Source: Apostichopus parvimensis (lineage: Eukaryota > Echinodermata > Holothuroidea > Aspidochirotida > Stichopodidae). From it: DNA of 22,847 nucleotides. Shown one piece after another: positions 19,442 to 22,847 of this stretch. The notes beneath the pieces were generated by a model. The model ran no database searches and was not told the origin of the DNA. It saw only the letters and a program-made list of their open reading frames with translations. The stretch lies in the NCBI GenBank assembly GCA_000934455.1, contig KN890254.1, positions 1-22,847 on the forward strand. The letters run 5' to 3'. The translations under genes and the position numbers were made by a program. Each line of letters starts with the position of its first letter. Positions within the stretch are counted from its first letter, which is position 1.

Positions 19442-20343
19442 TTTGAATACGGATAAAACTGTTATCAAAGACCCCTTGCCATCTTGGTGGGTTGGATTGC
19501 ATATGTTGAATGTCGATAAGTAAAGCATCATCATAGGTAAAAACCCAAACCAATCAAGTTTCGCATAGGGTTTTTTTGGTATCATTATATTCCTTTCTCG
19601 TATAAACATTCTACAACACTTTCCAAACAGAGATTGTCACAGATAGAAAAAGACTCTTTCTTCTGTGTCATTCTTGAGAATCCGATATTTTTTACTGCAC
19701 AGCCACCGACGTGCCATTGCATACTAATATGGTTTAATGTTATCCATGTATAGGCCCCTTACATGTCGAACATGTCTTTTAGTAATAGCATTTATCACCG
19801 AGCAGTAATTTTATCGTTACCGTGACAAGTCCCAGCCTCTGGAACGGATCAGTTTACTTGCAGCTAATGTACACGATTCTGTGAGTTTGTGAAGTATGTG
19901 AAGGGACACATACAAGTATCTTAAGAGGTCTGTCCTATTTATAAAATATGTCATATTTGAGGTATTACCAAGAATTTTAACCTGCTCATCTACATTTATG
20001 TTAAGTTAGAGGTTATATTGGAACATGTTGTGAATCACAATGCTTATTAGACAGGACTGACAACAGTACTTATAGTTCAGTTTTGCTCAGTTTACAGATC
20101 TACAGTACACTGGACGTACTCATTAGGAATGTCAGAGCGTCTTTCGAATGTTTTCTTTAAATTCCCATAATGCTCTTATAACGAATCAAGAGAATAGATT
20201 CTACACCTGCTCATCTACAGTGTGCAGACATCTTGTAATCTGAGGATTAAGCAAACTTGTGGTACTACCGCATGTAGTCAGTCACTGGGTGTTGCTATAT
20301 ACATGTATATCTCACAAGTTTTACTGTAGTTGTGCCAATGATT
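19442..20343. other. Intron segment, nothing recognised
   Basis: No exon or repeat that I can support. The phrase TGCTCATCTACA occurs twice (near 19983 and 20208), a small dispersed duplicate. Confidence 0.4.
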
Positions 20344-20364
20344 TGGGGGGGGGGAGGGGGAGGA
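20344..20364 (+). repeat. Poly-G tract
   Basis: A G10 run, then a G5 run and a GAGGA tail. Confidence 0.6.
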
Positions 20365-20809
20365 TTAAATATAGGGATACCAATGTTCTCGGACCCTACA
20401 TATTGGAAGTCAGAAATAATTCCATAAGTACTGTACTTGTATGTATATTTACAGGTACTGGCAATTATAACCATTCAGGGTCAAGGGTCATTGCCCACTT
20501 CCTTTTCTTCTCTGATTCTATGCCATGTATTGTAAAGATCTACCGTACACCAGCTTGATCCCCCCATATACTGATAAATTTATCCCAGGCTCCCGGATTT
20601 TGTGTGTTGTCAAATTTTTAAATGCCACAGACTCTCCCCCCCATGTACCAAGTTCTCCTTCACCATAGCCACTTAATTAAGTATAACGTGTATCGCTTTT
20701 GCGTTTTCGTATGGACGCAGATTACAGCGTTACAGTGTACTGCCGCATCGAATTTAAAATATATTAAATACTCCATCTGTAATTTGTCTACTGCAGATGA
20801 CTCATTTGA

Positions 20810-20888
20810 TGAGAAAGATAAAAAAAGACAAAGAAAAAGGATACAACGAAAAAGGACAAAAAAAAGGAAGAAAAAAACCCGAAAAGCA
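20810..20888 (+). repeat. A/G-rich low-complexity tract
   Basis: Repeated GAAAAAGGA and AAAAAGACA words give an artificial lysine/arginine-rich + frame (about 20817-20885). It is a composition effect, not a gene. Confidence 0.65.
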
Positions 20889-21665
20889 ATCAAGCAGCCA
20901 TATTAAAGAGCATATATAGATTGGGTAATACATATTGCAAGTATGACGGCACGCACATGTACGCAATGTTGTCGAATAGCACGTCGAGTAATTACAGTCT
21001 GATAGTTATATACTGACTCACACATGGCTCGAAAAACTGTTTCAAATTGACTGGAATCAATTCTTGTCATGTCACCCGTGCATCTCGTTCGTCACAGCCA
21101 TTAACCATCAAAACTCCAGAAATTTGTCTTGATTGGGCGGTCATAGCTGCTGTACTTATTAATAAGCGTTGGCATAAGTGTGACATTACGATATATACAG
21201 TTAGGTAGTTCCTTATATTCGTGGAGGTGTCCTGTACTATTGATCTTATCATACTGTGTATATATGTTTGTTAATGGTTTTCTCATCGTATTGATTTCTG
21301 TCTGAAGCCAACTTGTGAACTTCATGGTCATTTTGTATGGTGACAATATATATAGGCTTTTCTTTGGTTTTTTTCCACACCTGTGTTGAAATTCTTTCAG
21401 GGTTGAATTGTGGATATTAAATTAAATAAAAATATCAATTTCACAGAAAGTATGTTTTATTAGTTTTTTTAAACTTTTTCTGAGGTTATTATTATGTTTG
21501 TAAAGTGTCATTTCATTTAGATTATGAGTTGTTTTTTTTTTTAAGCGATTTTTAAGGGAAAGACATGGTTGTCTTTGAATGTGTTCCTGGACAACCTGTG
21601 TTATCGTTCATTTGGGAATATAACGTAATATGTGGATATATATATTCCTTAAGAGTTTTGGCCCA
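20889..21665. other. Intron segment, nothing recognised
   Basis: AT-rich sequence with T-runs near 21371 and 21530. Opposite-strand open frames overlap each other and resemble no family. Confidence 0.4.
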
Positions 21666-21685
21666 TGGATTAAGATTCATTTGGT

Positions 21686-21712
21686 GTCCCCTCCCCCCCC
21701 CTCCCCCTGGCA
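21686..21712. repeat. Poly-C tract
   Basis: Runs of four, eight and five C separated by single T. One of the few C-rather than G-rich tracts on the + strand. Confidence 0.65.
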
Positions 21713-21881
21713 ATCTACAGCCATCTTTGTATTTAAGGAGACTGCAGTCAGAATAATACTGTAAGACCTGTAAAAGTCCAGACCTATACCAACAGATCAA
21801 AAAATGGCTAGTACAGGTTGATCTTATTAATCTTTGAATGAAATATATAGAAACCCTGGTCTCTAAGTTTGTTGTTAAAAA

Positions 21882-21904
21882 CCAAAACCAAAAAAAAAAA
21901 AAAT
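21882..21904. repeat. A-rich tract
   Basis: AACCAAAACC is followed by about 13 A. It could be the tail of a decayed retroposon, but no head was recognised. Confidence 0.5.
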
Positions 21905-22847
21905 AGTTCTAAGATTACATTTTGACCTGTATTTTAAAGAGGACCCTTATATGGATGGAATTTTTGCGTTTGTGCTTTAAACACAAAATCTTTGAATTTT
22001 GATAGCTTTTTATTCCTACTGCAGATGATAAATTTCCAATGCAGGGAGGCAATTCTGATTTACTTCCTTCCGAACGAACGGGTAATCAGTGATCATGCAT
22101 TACGGATTGATTTAACCTTGGACGTGACAGTGAATATGTGATTACCATCCCCCCAAAATAGATTGCCATCTACATTTATGGATGAAACCCGATCATGAGG
22201 ACCAAGTAGAGCTCACTATATGAAAAGAACTGTATTTTGAGAGCATTGCCTACAGTACAGAATGCTTGGAATACAAACTGGAATGTTTTCTAGTATCATA
22301 CATTTACAGTATGATTCATATGTACTGTAGCCGAGCATCATATCGATATAGTGCTGTGTATAAAGTCCAATTTAATTAGTTGTATATTTGTAAACAGTAA
22401 GTGATATAAAATACATACATATATATACATAGTCTTGTTAACGGGTCATAAAACCTGCAGAAAATTAATCATTTTATCTGCTGGTCCTCCTCGAAGTTCA
22501 TGTATTGGCAGTTGTGTTTGCAGTAGAATTATAAATATTTATATGTACACAAAGGTGTATACATTACAGTTAAATAGCTTATATTCATCAGAGTCAGTTT
22601 CATTCCAATATAAAACCATGCTGCAATATAAGCCTCCTCTTTAATCCTCAAAACTTAATCCTGAAAGAGAAAGAATGTTTATCGTTAAAACATGTAAATT
22701 TAACAATCATTTACAAAAGCAAAGAAGTTTCAGTTCAAACAGAATCGGAACCAGTTATATAGCTGTATAGTGACCTCAGATTGGTTATAAAATTTATTTA
22801 ATAATATTAAAGTCAGTTTTCTGTTGTAGATTTGCATATAAAAGCAT
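21905..22847. other. Intron segment, one weak exon-like stretch
   Basis: Two acceptor-like sites (CTACTGCAG ending near 22024 and CAATGCAG ending near 22044) precede a + frame open to a stop near 22140. It has balanced composition but no integrin propeller motif. Three TACAGTA-type words lie at 22251, 22305 and 22323. A TACATACATATATATACA tract lies near 22412-22430, and an ATTTGCAT octamer lies at 22830-22837. Confidence 0.35.

Larger units (their letters stand above)
2170..22847 (+). other. Integrin alpha intron 1 (partial, over 20.6 kb)
   Basis: The exon after the first coding exon of an integrin alpha gene normally contains a V-G-A-P motif within a few residues of its start. I looked for codon combinations giving VGAP, and for the calcium-binding DxDxDG motifs of later propeller blades, and found none in a spliceable context on the + strand. 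I therefore treat the rest of the window as intron. It is AT-rich and filled with mobile-element relics and satellites. A nested gene cannot be excluded, but no recognisable one is present. Confidence 0.65.

Noticed and set aside
20622..20906. Lysine/arginine-rich small protein
   Set aside because: The basic segment comes from an A/G low-complexity tract, and both strands are open for the same reason.
22025..22140. Exon-like frame ending ...LTLDV as an integrin thigh-domain exon
   Set aside because: All the beta-propeller exons that would have to come before it are absent from the window. The resemblance is a few hydrophobic residues only.

Overview
The window reads as non-coding-dominated DNA from an animal nuclear genome. 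It is AT-rich, has GT-AG splice signals, and carries tRNA-derived SINEs, miniature DNA transposons, minisatellites and poly-G tracts. None of the roughly 40 open frames longer than 60 codons has a credible bacterial-type gene structure. The combination of an integrin-alpha first exon, TAGGCCTA-type motifs and this mix of repeats suggests a marine invertebrate deuterostome, possibly an echinoderm. The species is not determined by the sequence.

The only coding sequence I recognise with confidence is the first coding exon of an integrin alpha subunit on the + strand. The ATG is at 2015 and the splice donor starts at 2170. The exon encodes a 19-residue signal peptide, then the mature N-terminus FNLD and a GPEDSLFGYSV stretch typical of blade 1 of the alpha beta-propeller. 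No later exon with the VGAP or DxDxDG propeller motifs was found, so positions 2170-22847 (over 20.6 kb) are most simply part of a very long intron 1. A weaker candidate at 1155-1199 may be a small or terminal exon of another + strand gene just upstream.

Layout: 1-1917 is flanking DNA or an upstream intron, with the candidate small exon and a G/C hairpin. Positions 1918-2169 are the integrin exon. Positions 2170-6483 are intron with G/C runs, two hairpins and a degenerate donor-like repeat. At 6484-6843 there is a 93-bp minisatellite, and at 7146-7247 a 102-bp foldback element. A SINE-like tRNA relic lies at 7884-7958. Two CpG-richer open islands of unknown nature lie at 9392-9739 and 18608-18916. 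A MITE with terminal inverted repeats spans 13226-13599, and a weaker TTAA-bounded candidate spans 14103-14893. A minus-strand SINE relic lies at 15036-15134. A 77-85-bp minisatellite (15718-17440) is split by a 502-bp hAT-like element (16869-17370). A clearer tRNA-Ser-like SINE lies at 19178-19383. The remainder is unremarkable intron with purine or G-rich tracts.

The most unusual window-wide signal is the abundance of the heptamer TACAGTA/TACTGTA: I counted 37 by eye, including two perfect 12-bp palindromes, against about five expected from base composition. I did not find a convincing new multi-gene system here. The best leads are this motif, the two open islands and the splice-acceptor-like repeats inside the long intron.
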